Below, one piece after another: positions 15,192-24,012 of a stretch of 64,000 nt of DNA. The number at the start of each line of letters is the position of its first letter. Positions within the stretch are counted from its first letter, which is position 1. The stretch is from an uncultured Candidatus Saccharibacteria bacterium. Lineage in GTDB: Bacteria; Patescibacteriota; Saccharimonadia; Saccharimonadales; Saccharimonadaceae. A program made the position numbers and the translations under genes. The notes beneath the pieces are model-generated. The model had not been told where the DNA came from, ran no database searches, and was given only the letters and a program-made list of their open reading frames with translations. The stretch lies in assembly GCA_947307225.1 (NCBI GenBank), contig CAMZIL010000003.1:1-64000 (forward strand). The letters run 5' to 3'.

Positions 15192-16562
15192 ATGAAGGCA
15201 TTGTACCGGAGGTATCGCCCGAAAACTCTAGCCGATGTTGTCGGCCAAGAGCAAATCACTGACGTGCTCAAAAAATCGCTCGAGAACGGCAAGATTTCGC
15301 ACGCCTACCTTTTTATTGGTCCTCGCGGTACAGGCAAGACTTCCGTTGCGCGTATCCTTGCGCACGAGATTAATCATTTTAATTACGAACTTGAAGACGA
15401 CTATCTAGATATTATTGAAATCGATGCCGCCAGCAATACTGGCGTCGACAACATCCGCGATTTGCGTGAACGCGCAATCATTGCGCCAACCAAAGGCAAA
15501 TACAAAGTCTACATCATCGACGAAGTCCATATGCTCAGTAAGTCCGCATTCAATGCGCTTCTGAAAACGCTAGAGGAACCACCTGAGCATGTCGTCTTCA
15601 TCATGGCTACTACCGACGTTCAGAAAGTACCAATCACTATCACGAGCCGCAGTCAGGTCTATACTTTCAAACTAGCCGATCCGAGCACAATGTTCGAGCA
15701 TCTCAAGAACATTTGCAAGAAAGAAAAAATCTCCATCGATGATGAGGCACTAAAAATCGTTGTAAAACGCGGCGGCGGTTCATTCCGCGATTCGCTCTCA
15801 CTGCTCGATCAGGTTTCGACACTTAGCGACGATAAAGTCACTGCAGAATTGCTCGAAAGAGCATTAGGCCTACCGCAAGAAGCCGCAGTTAAAAACATCC
15901 TAGACGCTTACAATAACGGCGACAATGATACAATTCGCAGCACACTCACAACGCTAATCGAATCCGGCATTAAATGTGATATCATCGCAAGCGAATTGAT
16001 CGACGCTATCATTGCGGCACCAGTAGCAAGTCAATTACAATTGCTCGATAAACTAACCAAGATCTTGCCAACCGATGCGCCGAACGTAAAACTCGGCAAA
16101 CTCCTCGTTGCGCTCTGCCAGCAGAATAATTACGTCCCTGCGCAGCCGGTCCAAAAAGTACCAGCTCCAATCATCCAGAAAGCAGCTACAATCAAAGCGC
16201 CAGAACCAGCACCAGCGCCAGTCGAAACGCCAAAAGCCGCACCGGTCGTGACAACAGTCAAAAACGATGCCAGTGCCGGCGAAATATGGCAGGCAATTCT
16301 CAGCAACATTGCCGAAAAATCTCCAATGCTCACAAGCGATTTTGTCTCGTCAAAATACACATTAAAGGACAAAACCCTCACAATCTACACCGGGAATTAC
16401 TTAAAAGCCAAGAAAATGGAAAATCGCCGCGCTTTTATTGCAGAAGTTGTCCCAAATGATATTACAATAGTAATTACAAAGGAGACTTTAGCTGACGATC
16501 CGGAGGTCGCAAACATTGCCGCATTAATGGGCGGAGGAGAGGAGATTGAAATCGATGTCTAA
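15192..16562 (+). CDS. dnaX: DNA polymerase III subunit gamma/tau, zinc-module-less
   Basis: 456 aa. The clamp-loader AAA+ domain is clear: YRPKTLADVVGQEQI, Walker A GPRGTGKT (43-50), DEVH (Walker B), the TLEEPPEHV segment and TSRSQVYTF. Between the Walker A helix and DIIEIDAASN only about a dozen residues remain (61-72), and the usual four-cysteine zinc module is missing. A Pro/Ala-rich linker (about 318-355) leads to a short C-terminal domain, so it is a small tau-like form. TATAAT (15179-15184) is 7 nt before ATG, so it is leaderless. The last 8 bases overlap dnaB. Confidence 0.95.
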   Translation: MKALYRRYRPKTLADVVGQEQITDVLKKSLENGKISHAYLFIGPRGTGKTSVARILAHEINHFNYELEDDYLDIIEIDAASNTGVDNIRDLRERAIIAPTKGKYKVYIIDEVHMLSKSAFNALLKTLEEPPEHVVFIMATTDVQKVPITITSRSQVYTFKLADPSTMFEHLKNICKKEKISIDDEALKIVVKRGGGSFRDSLSLLDQVSTLSDDKVTAELLERALGLPQEAAVKNILDAYNNGDNDTIRSTLTTLIESGIKCDIIASELIDAIIAAPVASQLQLLDKLTKILPTDAPNVKLGKLLVALCQQNNYVPAQPVQKVPAPIIQKAATIKAPEPAPAPVETPKAAPVVTTVKNDASAGEIWQAILSNIAEKSPMLTSDFVSSKYTLKDKTLTIYTGNYLKAKKMENRRAFIAEVVPNDITIVITKETLADDPEVANIAALMGGGEEIEIDV

Positions 16563-17904
16563 CGAAAAAACCACCGAACGCGTAACGCCACAAAACCTAG
16601 ATGCCGAAAAAAGCTTGCTCGGTGCAATTTTGATTTCCGAAGAATCGCTCCCGGATGTTACCGAAATCGTCAAACCACAAGATTTCTATGACGAGCGCAA
16701 CCGCCATATTTATGGCGCCATGTGGAGTCTCTATGAGCATCATCGCCCAGTTGATCTACTTACCGTTAAATCAGAATTAAAGGCAAAGAAACTCACCGAA
16801 AAAGCCGGCGGCTCTAGCTATCTCGCCGAACTTTCTGGTTACGTCCCAACCGCCGCACACGCAACTGCTTATGCAGAGCTCGTAAAAGACACTGCTATTC
16901 GCCGCCGCCTCATCAATGCTGCTGCAAAGATCAACGAAGAGGCCTACAAAGAAGAATCCGAAACCAATGAAGTATTAGGCGAAGCAGAGAAGTTACTCTT
17001 TGAAGTATCTGACCAGAACACGCGCACTGACGCAGAGTTTATCGGCGATTTATTGTCTGGTACTTTCGATCGTCTCGAACAGCTCTACGAAAACAAAGGC
17101 TCTATTGCAGGCTATAAAACTGGCTTCCCAGATCTTGATAAAAAGACTGCTGGCTTCCATAAATCCGACCTTATTATTCTCGCAGCTCGCCCAGCCATGG
17201 GTAAGACCGCACTTGCACTAAACTTCGCACGCAATGTCGCCGCCATCAACAAAAAAGCCGTTCTCATCTTCTCGCTCGAGATGGGCAAGGAGCAGCTTAT
17301 CAACCGTATGCTCGCCGACGCGTCCGGCGTTAGCTCATTCAAGCTCGAGACTGGCGGTTTTAATTCTGATGACTTCACGAAAATTTCCGAAGCAATGGCG
17401 GAATTGGCTGAAGAACAAATCTTCATCGACGATAAACCAGGTCTTTCAATTATGGAAATGCGCACCAAAGCTCGCCGCGTCGCGCACGATCACGACCTTG
17501 GTATGATCGTAGTCGATTACCTCCAGCTCATGAGCGGCAGCAACAAGCGCGCGAACGATAGCCGCGTCAACGAAGTCTCCGAAATTTCCCGCGGCCTCAA
17601 AATGATCGCCCGCGAATTGAATGTCCCAGTCATTGCGCTCTCCCAGCTCAGTCGTAGCGTCGAACAGCGCCAAGGCTCCAACATCCCAATGCTCTCAGAT
17701 CTCCGCGAATCCGGCTCCATCGAGCAGGACGCAGATATTGTTATGTTCATTTACCGCGAAGACTATTACAACCCGGAAACCGAACGTCAAAACATTACAG
17801 ACCTCATTCTCGCAAAACACCGCCGTGGCGCAACTGGCAGCATCGAACTCTACTTCGATAAGGAACGCGTACGCTTCATGTCACTCGATAGCAAACACGA
17901 ATAG
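16555..17904 (+). CDS. dnaB: Replicative DNA helicase DnaB
   Basis: 449 aa, normal length. The N-terminal domain (NLDAEKSLLGAILI) leads by linker to the RecA-like domain with AARPAMGKTALALNFA (Walker A), FSLEMGKEQL, VVDYLQLM (Walker B), ALSQLSRSVEQR and DADIVMFIYR. ATG 16555 is preceded by the purine-rich GGAGGAGAGGAG inside dnaX; an upstream in-frame TTG was rejected. Overlap with dnaX implies co-expression of clamp loader and helicase, which contact each other at the fork in model bacteria. Confidence 0.97.
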   Translation: MSNEKTTERVTPQNLDAEKSLLGAILISEESLPDVTEIVKPQDFYDERNRHIYGAMWSLYEHHRPVDLLTVKSELKAKKLTEKAGGSSYLAELSGYVPTAAHATAYAELVKDTAIRRRLINAAAKINEEAYKEESETNEVLGEAEKLLFEVSDQNTRTDAEFIGDLLSGTFDRLEQLYENKGSIAGYKTGFPDLDKKTAGFHKSDLIILAARPAMGKTALALNFARNVAAINKKAVLIFSLEMGKEQLINRMLADASGVSSFKLETGGFNSDDFTKISEAMAELAEEQIFIDDKPGLSIMEMRTKARRVAHDHDLGMIVVDYLQLMSGSNKRANDSRVNEVSEISRGLKMIARELNVPVIALSQLSRSVEQRQGSNIPMLSDLRESGSIEQDADIVMFIYREDYYNPETERQNITDLILAKHRRGATGSIELYFDKERVRFMSLDSKHE

Positions 17905-17912
17905 GGAAGCAA

Positions 17913-19457
17913 ATGGTCGGGAAGCTTAAAACATTTCTAAAAACACGTAATTTCCGTATTTTTCTAATATTTCTCGGCATCTGCTTCGTGGCATATGTCG
18001 GCTATCTCAATGAGACTTTTATTAGCGACAACATTGGCGGTCGCTTCGCGCTATACGACCAGCAAAGTTTCGGTGAATTCTTCAATAGCGGAATAGTCGT
18101 CGAAAACGGACGCCACATGTCTATAACATATTGGCTGCTACATGCACCGCTATCAAAAATCGGCATCGACTATTTCCATCATCAATGGGTTTTCTTTGCT
18201 ATCGAAATCATCGTAATGGCGCTTGCGCTCACAATCTTTTATAAAGTTTTCGAGCGGGCATTAAAATGCAAAAAGACTTCACTGCCATTAGTACTAGCAA
18301 CGGCCTTTATTGGCGTGAATCCATTTATATGCGACTCGCTCGTTTTTCTGTTACCAAGCCATCCGCAGGCACTATTATTTGTGGCATTGTCGTTACTATT
18401 CCTCACTAAAGAATTCCGCCGTAAAAATATCCTGCTTAGCTTGCTATTTCTCACGCTCGCCGTCAGCACCTACCAAAGCTACTACGCTCTATTTGCAATC
18501 CTAGCATTGCCGCTGGTCTTTATCGAAAATAAGAGCAAAGTCGACAAGACATTATTCAAACGCGCCGCAACAGCACTCGGCATCATGGCAGCCAGCATCG
18601 CAATCGTATTAATCGTTTCTAAACTCCACTGCGCAATTGTTGGCATAGGTGCATCAAAGGGAGTCGACTTCCATCTATCGATCAGCTGGATTTTCTCGCG
18701 CCTACTATTCCTCATTAAAGGCTATCTAAAGAACACTGCTACGAGCTTCTATCTATTTCCGCCAGCTCTCATTCTGGCCGTTCTAGCCGCGACAATTATC
18801 GCGCTTTCAGTCATTCTAGTACGCAAACGCAAATTTAAAGAACTGGCATATATCCTGATTGTCGCGATCTTTGGCTTCTTCTCGCCGATTTATTACGGCA
18901 TCGTGGCCAACCCATTCTACTTTGCGCCACGCATTGCGCCCGCACTATTCGCCTGCATTAGTATTGGCATGGTCTTGCTCATGTACTACATGCCAAAATT
19001 GATGAAGAACGAGGCCTTCATTGGCGGATTATTCGCGCTTGCGGCAATTACAGTCTACTGTTGTTCAACCTTCATTACGGACGTTATGCTCTGCAACCGC
19101 ATCGAAATGGCCGAGGCGCGCCTGCTAGTCGACCAAATCGAACGCTACGAGGCAGCAACCGGAACCGAAGTCAGTACTATTGCCGTGTATCATGTGCCAG
19201 AAGGAAAGTTCGTCATGCAAGACCTAACCACACATAATCCAGCCGCCAAAAACTCTTCGCGCGAGCTCACGAGCACGGACTGGAGCGACGTGAATTCTAT
19301 CAGGACAATCACTGGTCGCGAATTTAAGAAGCGTGTTCTAACGGACGTAGAATATGAAGCTGTGTTCGGCGAGCTCACGCTGGACGATTTCAGAGTCTTC
19401 AATCCAACCGTACGCCTAAAAATCTACGGCGATACAGCATACTGGGCAAGTTATTAG
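17913..19457 (+). CDS. GtrII-like membrane glucosyltransferase
   Basis: 514 aa with about 11 hydrophobic segments. The first external loop has FISDNIGGRFALYDQQ...NGRHMSITYWLLH, and AVSTYQSYYALF lies mid-protein; both resemble the Asp/Arg loop and YQSY motif of glucosyltransferase family II (GtrII/PF14264). Such proteins transfer glucosyl from polyprenyl phosphate to surface polymers. A soluble C-terminal part (about 410-514) is predicted outside. AGGGAAGC lies before ATG, 9 nt behind dnaB, so it can be read through from dnaX-dnaB. Confidence 0.65.
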   Translation: MVGKLKTFLKTRNFRIFLIFLGICFVAYVGYLNETFISDNIGGRFALYDQQSFGEFFNSGIVVENGRHMSITYWLLHAPLSKIGIDYFHHQWVFFAIEIIVMALALTIFYKVFERALKCKKTSLPLVLATAFIGVNPFICDSLVFLLPSHPQALLFVALSLLFLTKEFRRKNILLSLLFLTLAVSTYQSYYALFAILALPLVFIENKSKVDKTLFKRAATALGIMAASIAIVLIVSKLHCAIVGIGASKGVDFHLSISWIFSRLLFLIKGYLKNTATSFYLFPPALILAVLAATIIALSVILVRKRKFKELAYILIVAIFGFFSPIYYGIVANPFYFAPRIAPALFACISIGMVLLMYYMPKLMKNEAFIGGLFALAAITVYCCSTFITDVMLCNRIEMAEARLLVDQIERYEAATGTEVSTIAVYHVPEGKFVMQDLTTHNPAAKNSSRELTSTDWSDVNSIRTITGREFKKRVLTDVEYEAVFGELTLDDFRVFNPTVRLKIYGDTAYWASY

Positions 19458-19490
19458 GTTTTTCAAACTACTAATGGTATAATAAGAGCA

Positions 19491-20945
19491 GTGAAAAAAC
19501 GCACTAAACAATTCTTTTTGTATCGTCATCGCTTAGGGTTGGGCTATATTTTACTAGTGTTCTTCTTTTTCGCGCTTCTCAGCTTCCTGCCAACCATCGC
19601 TCCAGGTGGCCTCAGCCAGGGCGAAATGGATTCTGCGCTCACGTCCAGCGATATGGGTCGCAGCTTTATTACCGACGGCAGCGTAATTAATCTACCGTAC
19701 AATATCCTGCAAAAACTAAGCCTTCATTTCCTCGGTCTCAGTCTGTTTTCGATTAAGTTGCCATCCATCATTATCGCCGTATTTACCGCATTCTTTATCA
19801 TCCTCCTCCTGAACCGCTGGTTCAAGAACGACGTCGCCGTCATTGGCTCTATTCTTACAACGCTTTCTACTGCGTTTCTATTTCTAGCGGGGAACGGCAC
19901 ACCATTAATCATGTATGTCTTTTGGCTCGCACTCATCCTTTGGCTCGGCTCGAAAATCGTCGGCAACGATCGCGTTCACCCGATGCTCGTTATCTCATTC
20001 TTCTTATCGATTGCGCTAATGGCGTACACGCCACATCTGCTCTACGTCGCTCTTGCCATCGCAATTGCCGGCATTATGCATCCACATCTACGCTTCGCAC
20101 TCAAACAGCTCAGCTTCTGGCAGCTCGTGTTATGCTTCGGCATTTTCGTTCTCGCCGCATCGCCGCTCATTATTAGCTGCGTCGTTGACCACTCAACATT
20201 ACAGAGCCTGCTATTCATGCCAAAATTCAATCTCGGCCTCTTCATGCGCAACATCGCCGATGCTTTTGCGCCATTCTTTAGCTTTAGTCTCGTCTATAAC
20301 AGTATTTTCCTCGCGCCGCTCTTCGGCCTCGCAACAGTCGCCCTCATTGTCATTGGCGTGCTCGCATCCATCGGCAAAATGTATACCTCGCGCAATACTG
20401 TCGTTAGCCTACTAGTCATCTATTCGATCGTCATCTCCGGCTTTAATAGCGACGTCGCCATTTCAATCATCATTCCAGTTGCCGTCCTTACGGCCGCCGG
20501 CGTCGAATCCATCATTGAAAAATGGTACTCGCTGTTCCCAGAAAACCCATATGCTCATCTTTTCGGTATCGTCCCAATGGTCATTATTATCAGCATGATT
20601 ATCGGGTCCGGCCTCTCCCACTTCGTCTTTGGCTACCATTACGCGCCACGCGTGGTCAGCAACTTTGACGACGACCTCGTTATTATCAGCGACAACATCA
20701 AGAAGGAAACACCAATCCTCATCAACGGCGAAACCAAGAATGGCGACTTTTATCGCCTACTCAGTAAATATAACGGATATACCATCATCAATAAGACCGA
20801 TGACGCCAAAACAGAATTTGCTACGTTCAAAGCAGATGATTACGAAAATTACACCCTAAAACAGATAATAACTTCGCCAAAGAGCCGAAATTCTGATAGA
20901 CTATATATATACTCATTAGTTACAGAAAATAAGGGAGAAAAGTAG
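19491..20945 (+). CDS. GT-C superfamily (ArnT/PMT-like) membrane glycosyltransferase
   Basis: 484 aa, about 12 hydrophobic segments. The first external loop, LSQGEMDSALTSSDMGRSF, carries acidic residues where GT-C enzymes bind donor phosphate. The helix pattern and the soluble C-terminal tail (about 390-484) suit the ArnT/PMT group. The start is GTG with TATAAT (19478-19483) 7 nt upstream, one of the few GTG leaderless starts. The stop is one base before the ybaB ATG. Confidence 0.6.
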   Translation: MKKRTKQFFLYRHRLGLGYILLVFFFFALLSFLPTIAPGGLSQGEMDSALTSSDMGRSFITDGSVINLPYNILQKLSLHFLGLSLFSIKLPSIIIAVFTAFFIILLLNRWFKNDVAVIGSILTTLSTAFLFLAGNGTPLIMYVFWLALILWLGSKIVGNDRVHPMLVISFFLSIALMAYTPHLLYVALAIAIAGIMHPHLRFALKQLSFWQLVLCFGIFVLAASPLIISCVVDHSTLQSLLFMPKFNLGLFMRNIADAFAPFFSFSLVYNSIFLAPLFGLATVALIVIGVLASIGKMYTSRNTVVSLLVIYSIVISGFNSDVAISIIIPVAVLTAAGVESIIEKWYSLFPENPYAHLFGIVPMVIIISMIIGSGLSHFVFGYHYAPRVVSNFDDDLVIISDNIKKETPILINGETKNGDFYRLLSKYNGYTIINKTDDAKTEFATFKADDYENYTLKQIITSPKSRNSDRLYIYSLVTENKGEK

Positions 20946-20946
20946 T

Positions 20947-21243
20947 ATGGGTGCCACTATGGACCAAATGAAGATGCTTAATGAGCTTCGCAAGGCTCAG
21001 AAAGAGCTAAAGAACGAGATTGTCGAGGTTGAGGCTGGCGACGGTGCAGTCGTTATTCAAATTACCGGCGAATTGAAGGTAAAGAAAGTTTCTATCGACC
21101 CAGAAAAGATCGATCTAGACGATATTCACGAACTCGAGCGCTGGATCGAAAACTGTATGCGCGACGGCTTCGCAAAAGCTCAGGAAATCGCTACCGACAA
21201 GATGAAGCCACTCATGGGCTCTCTTGGCAACTTTGGAATGTAA
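20947..21243 (+). CDS. ybaB: YbaB/EbfC nucleoid-associated protein
   Basis: 98 aa. It has the family helix-strand-helix form: MKMLNELRKAQKELKN, VVIQITGELKVKKVSIDPE and an acidic segment followed by FAKAQEIATDKMKPLMG. YbaB dimers bind DNA and are commonly encoded next to recR, as here. AAGGGAG is 9 nt upstream of ATG. Confidence 0.93.
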   Translation: MGATMDQMKMLNELRKAQKELKNEIVEVEAGDGAVVIQITGELKVKKVSIDPEKIDLDDIHELERWIENCMRDGFAKAQEIATDKMKPLMGSLGNFGM

Positions 21244-21244
21244 T

Positions 21245-21850
21245 ATGCTTCCAAGTGCTCTGAATGACGTCATTGACGCGCTAGGGCGCTTACCGGGCGT
21301 AGGTTCGCGCACTGCCGAACGCTACGCCTACTTTTTGCTTAAATCCGATTCCAATATCTCAAAGAATATCGCCGACTCACTTACGGCACTACATGACGGA
21401 GTTAAAAGCTGCCCAATCACCTTCGCGATTATGGACGCCAAAGACGAGGTTTCACCTCTCTATGAGGACCCAGCACGCGACAAATCCGTCGTTCTCGTCG
21501 TCGAGGAACCGCTAGATATCTACGCTATCGAGCATACAAAGGCTTATAAAGGCACCTATCACGTCCTAGGAGGCGCTATTTCGCCAATGGACGGCATCAC
21601 GGCCGATCAACTCCATATCAAGGAATTAATTGCGCGCGTAGAGGCCGACGATGTAAAAGAAATTATTATTGCAACCAACCCATCCGTCGAGGGCGAATCT
21701 ACCGCTGTTTTACTCGACAAACTTCTCCACGAAAAATACCCAGAACTCCAAATTACCCGCCTTGCGCGCGGTCTACCTCTGGGTGTCTCTCTTGAATACG
21801 CCGATCAGATCACCTTGACTTCAGCCCTAAATAACCGTACAAAGCTCTAA
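21245..21850 (+). CDS. recR: Recombination mediator RecR lacking the C4 zinc finger
   Basis: 201 aa. The helix-hairpin-helix (ALGRLPGVGSRTAERYAYFLL, 12-32) and the Toprim domain (VVLVVEEPLDIYAIE, 82-96; YHVLGGAISPMDGI; ATNPSVEGESTA) are intact. The zinc finger between them has degenerated: only C56 remains where four cysteines are usual. ATG 21245 is 1 nt after the ybaB stop, so it is coupled. RecR loads RecA at gaps with RecO or RecF. Confidence 0.95.
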   Translation: MLPSALNDVIDALGRLPGVGSRTAERYAYFLLKSDSNISKNIADSLTALHDGVKSCPITFAIMDAKDEVSPLYEDPARDKSVVLVVEEPLDIYAIEHTKAYKGTYHVLGGAISPMDGITADQLHIKELIARVEADDVKEIIIATNPSVEGESTAVLLDKLLHEKYPELQITRLARGLPLGVSLEYADQITLTSALNNRTKL

Positions 21851-21855
21851 TACTA

Positions 21856-21884
21856 TTGACTTTTTATTACGCTTGTGGTATAAT
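21856..21884 (+). promoter_or_regulatory. Promoter of the repeat surface-protein gene (TTGACTTT type)
   Basis: TTGACT (21856-21861), 17-bp spacer, extended TGGTATAAT (-10 at 21879-21884). The first transcribed bases read near CATAAGGT, as at 31277. A leader of about 120 nt follows. Confidence 0.85.
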
Positions 21885-21991
21885 AGTAGTCATAAGGTCT
21901 ATTTTTTAGAAGCCAGCTCTTTTCTAGATATGTTTTACGACACCTAGTCTAGAGCTATTCCGGTCCCAAAATCGATGTTTGGAGGTAGCTC

Positions 21992-22015
21992 GTGACCGGC
22001 GAGCATGGAATATGA
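21992..22015 (+). CDS. Candidate seven-codon leader peptide MTGEHGI
   Basis: GGAGGT (21981-21986) is placed for GTG 21992, not for the downstream ATG. The GTG frame encodes MTGEHGI and stops at TGA 22013-22015, which overlaps ATG 22012 (ATGA). This arrangement suits translational coupling of the surface-protein gene. No experimental support; the SD might act on ATG 22012 only if spaced unusually far. Confidence 0.4.
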   Translation: MTGEHGI

Positions 22016-22464
22016 AAAGGATAGTAGTATGTTTGTTAGTAATCGCCGCAATCGCATTAATGTTCGTAGCAATCAGCAACGGTATTCCCGCTGTAGCAGG
22101 CAGGGAAGCTAAGAGCCAGATCGTTTTCAATGAAGAGACCAAGACTACAACCGTAGCAACGGAATCTACCAAAAAAACAAAGAAAGCTAAAAAGGCGAAG
22201 CCGACTGAAACCCAGCAGCCAAGCGAGAGCGAACCAATCAGCACGATTGAACCGACAACAGAGGAACCGATTTCTACAATCGAACCTCCAGAGCTCGGTA
22301 GCCCTATCCCGCCATGGGACGAAGAGCCAATCTATACGATTGAGGATCCAGATCTGCTATACGGCGACGAAGAACCCGTATATACAATTGAAGATCCGGA
22401 ACTGTTACATGGCGACAAGCAGCTTCCGCCGATGGCGGAAGAAGACACCATCGCGGTGTTGTAA
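22012..22464 (+). CDS. Exported protein with EPxxTIE repeats
   Basis: 150 aa. A signal peptide or anchor (about 1-30, LLVIAAIALMFVAI) with a possible cleavage site after AVAG precedes a Lys/Thr-rich linker and four EPxxTIE repeats. The last two form a 16-residue tandem (EEPIYTIEDPDLLYGD and EEPVYTIEDPELLHGD). The mature part is very acidic and proline-rich. It has no sortase motif or known domain. A display or adhesion-like role is inference from composition only. Promoter and terminator make it monocistronic. Confidence 0.75.
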   Translation: MKRIVVCLLVIAAIALMFVAISNGIPAVAGREAKSQIVFNEETKTTTVATESTKKTKKAKKAKPTETQQPSESEPISTIEPTTEEPISTIEPPELGSPIPPWDEEPIYTIEDPDLLYGDEEPVYTIEDPELLHGDKQLPPMAEEDTIAVL

Positions 22465-22470
22465 ACAAAA

Positions 22471-22502
22471 AATCCCCCAAGGCCAACAGGCCAAGGGGGA
22501 TT
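22471..22502. terminator. Bidirectional terminator between surface protein and glyA
   Basis: AATCCCCC (22471-22478) pairs with GGGGGATT (22495-22502), with an inner GGCC pair and flanking A and T runs. Confidence 0.85.
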
Positions 22503-22516
22503 CCTTTTTTCTCGGA

Positions 22517-23887
22517 TTATTTACGATCAGTAGGAGTTGGGAACTTCTTGCCGAGATAACGGACGGCCTCGCGGAGCTCCACGATAACCTTACCCATAAT
22601 CTCCATATTCTGCCACTCGCCGTTATTGCGTGCAGGGCAGAAATCGGCAATCGCATTCATGCAGGTCGCAATCATCTTCATTTCGTTCTCGCCCATACCA
22701 CGAGTCGTAATTGCCGGCGTACCGAGGCGAACACCAGATGGCGAGAAGCGTTTACGCGGATCATTTGGAATCGCGTTTGCGTTCAAAGTTAGACCACAAC
22801 GGTCGCAAAGCTTTTCGAAGGTCTTGCCATCGACGCCACAAGTCTTGATCGTATCGATTAAAATCAAGTGGTTTTCCGTGCCATCGCCAATTAGCTTGAA
22901 GCCGCATTCCTTAAGCTCATTAGCGAGCGTCTTGGCATTCTTTACCACCTGTTTGGCATACTGCTTGAACTCTGGCTGCAAAGCCTCATAGAAACAAACT
23001 GCCTTCGCCGCAATCACATGCATGAGCGGGCCACCCTGCGTACCAGGGAAGACTGAACGGTCAATAAGAGTAGGGATATTCTCGATCGAATGACCAACCT
23101 TCATGAGCGGATTACTGACAACGCCCTTAGACAAAATCAAACCACCACGTGGACCACGAAGAGTCTTGTGGGTCGTAGTCGTCATAACGTGAAAACCGTG
23201 ATCAAGTGGATTTGGATGGACGCCACCAGCAATCAAACCAGCCACGTGGGCCATATCCGCCATCAAGAGACAACCTGGAATCTGCGCGCCAATTGCTGCG
23301 ATGCGATCAAAATCTGGCACCTTCATAAAGGCGGAGTAGCCAACCAAGATAATCTTTGGCTTGTGCTCCTTTGCGAGACGCTCAATCTCATCGTAATCGA
23401 GATCACCGGTCTCGAGATTTGTTCCGTAACCAACGAAGTTATAAATCTTTGCACTCTGAGTAACTGGAGAACCGTGAGTCAAATGGCCGCCATGACCAAG
23501 GTCCATACCGAGCACCGTATCACCAGGCTTCAGCCAAGCATTATAAACGGCGTTGTTTGCCTGAGCACCAGAGTGTGGCTGGACGTTTGCATGATCAGCA
23601 TGGAATAGTCTGCGTGCACGGGAAATTGCGAGACGCTCGATGCGATCCGTATTTTCCTGGCCACCATAATAACGGTGGTTTTCAATCGTAGTTTCTTTCA
23701 AAGCACGCGCGTCAGTGCCATCAAGCCCCTCAAAGTTTGGATAGCCCTCAGAATACTTGTTCGTCAAAACTGACCCCATCGCCTTTAGCACCTGTGGCGA
23801 TACGTAGTTTTCGCTCGGGATCAACTCCAAACCTTCGCGCTGACGACGTTCCTCATCGGCAATAATTTCAAAAATCTTTTCGTCCAT
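22517..23887 (-). CDS. glyA: Serine hydroxymethyltransferase
   Basis: 456 aa. GLELIPSENYVSP, NVQPHSGAQANNAVY, DMAHVAGLIAGG and the PLP-lysine motif TTTTHKTLRGPRGG (K241) are diagnostic. It interconverts serine and glycine, giving methylene-THF for dTMP and purines. Between EGYP and RYYGG, where two residues are usual, there is a stretch of 21 (51-71), an insertion close to the active site at the dimer interface. On the minus strand CCGGAGGT precedes ATG. Confidence 0.96.
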   Translation of the reverse strand: MDEKIFEIIADEERRQREGLELIPSENYVSPQVLKAMGSVLTNKYSEGYPNFEGLDGTDARALKETTIENHRYYGGQENTDRIERLAISRARRLFHADHANVQPHSGAQANNAVYNAWLKPGDTVLGMDLGHGGHLTHGSPVTQSAKIYNFVGYGTNLETGDLDYDEIERLAKEHKPKIILVGYSAFMKVPDFDRIAAIGAQIPGCLLMADMAHVAGLIAGGVHPNPLDHGFHVMTTTTHKTLRGPRGGLILSKGVVSNPLMKVGHSIENIPTLIDRSVFPGTQGGPLMHVIAAKAVCFYEALQPEFKQYAKQVVKNAKTLANELKECGFKLIGDGTENHLILIDTIKTCGVDGKTFEKLCDRCGLTLNANAIPNDPRKRFSPSGVRLGTPAITTRGMGENEMKMIATCMNAIADFCPARNNGEWQNMEIMGKVIVELREAVRYLGKKFPTPTDRK

Positions 23888-23944
23888 ATGACCTCCGGAT
23901 ACTCCCTTTTTTCTATTTTATCATGGCAAAGCAGAGCAACCTCA

Positions 23945-24008
23945 TTGACTTTATGGGATTTCCGTGTTATAATTAAGCAAATCCACGAGACCACACAAGG
24001 AGGTGATC
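23945..24008 (+). promoter_or_regulatory. TTGACTTT-type promoter and full-length Shine-Dalgarno
   Basis: TTGACT (23945-23950), 17 bp, TATAAT (23968-23973). The SD at 23997-24008 reads AAGGAGGTGATC, fully complementary to the usual 16S 3' end, with 9 nt from GGAGG to ATG 24013. Confidence 0.88.
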
Positions 24009-24012
24009 GAGA

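Noticed and set aside
16130..16381. Possible programmed frameshift in dnaX giving a gamma form
   Set aside because: No A-run or slippery AAAAAAG with stem was found at the end of the AAA+ domain, and the frame is continuous.
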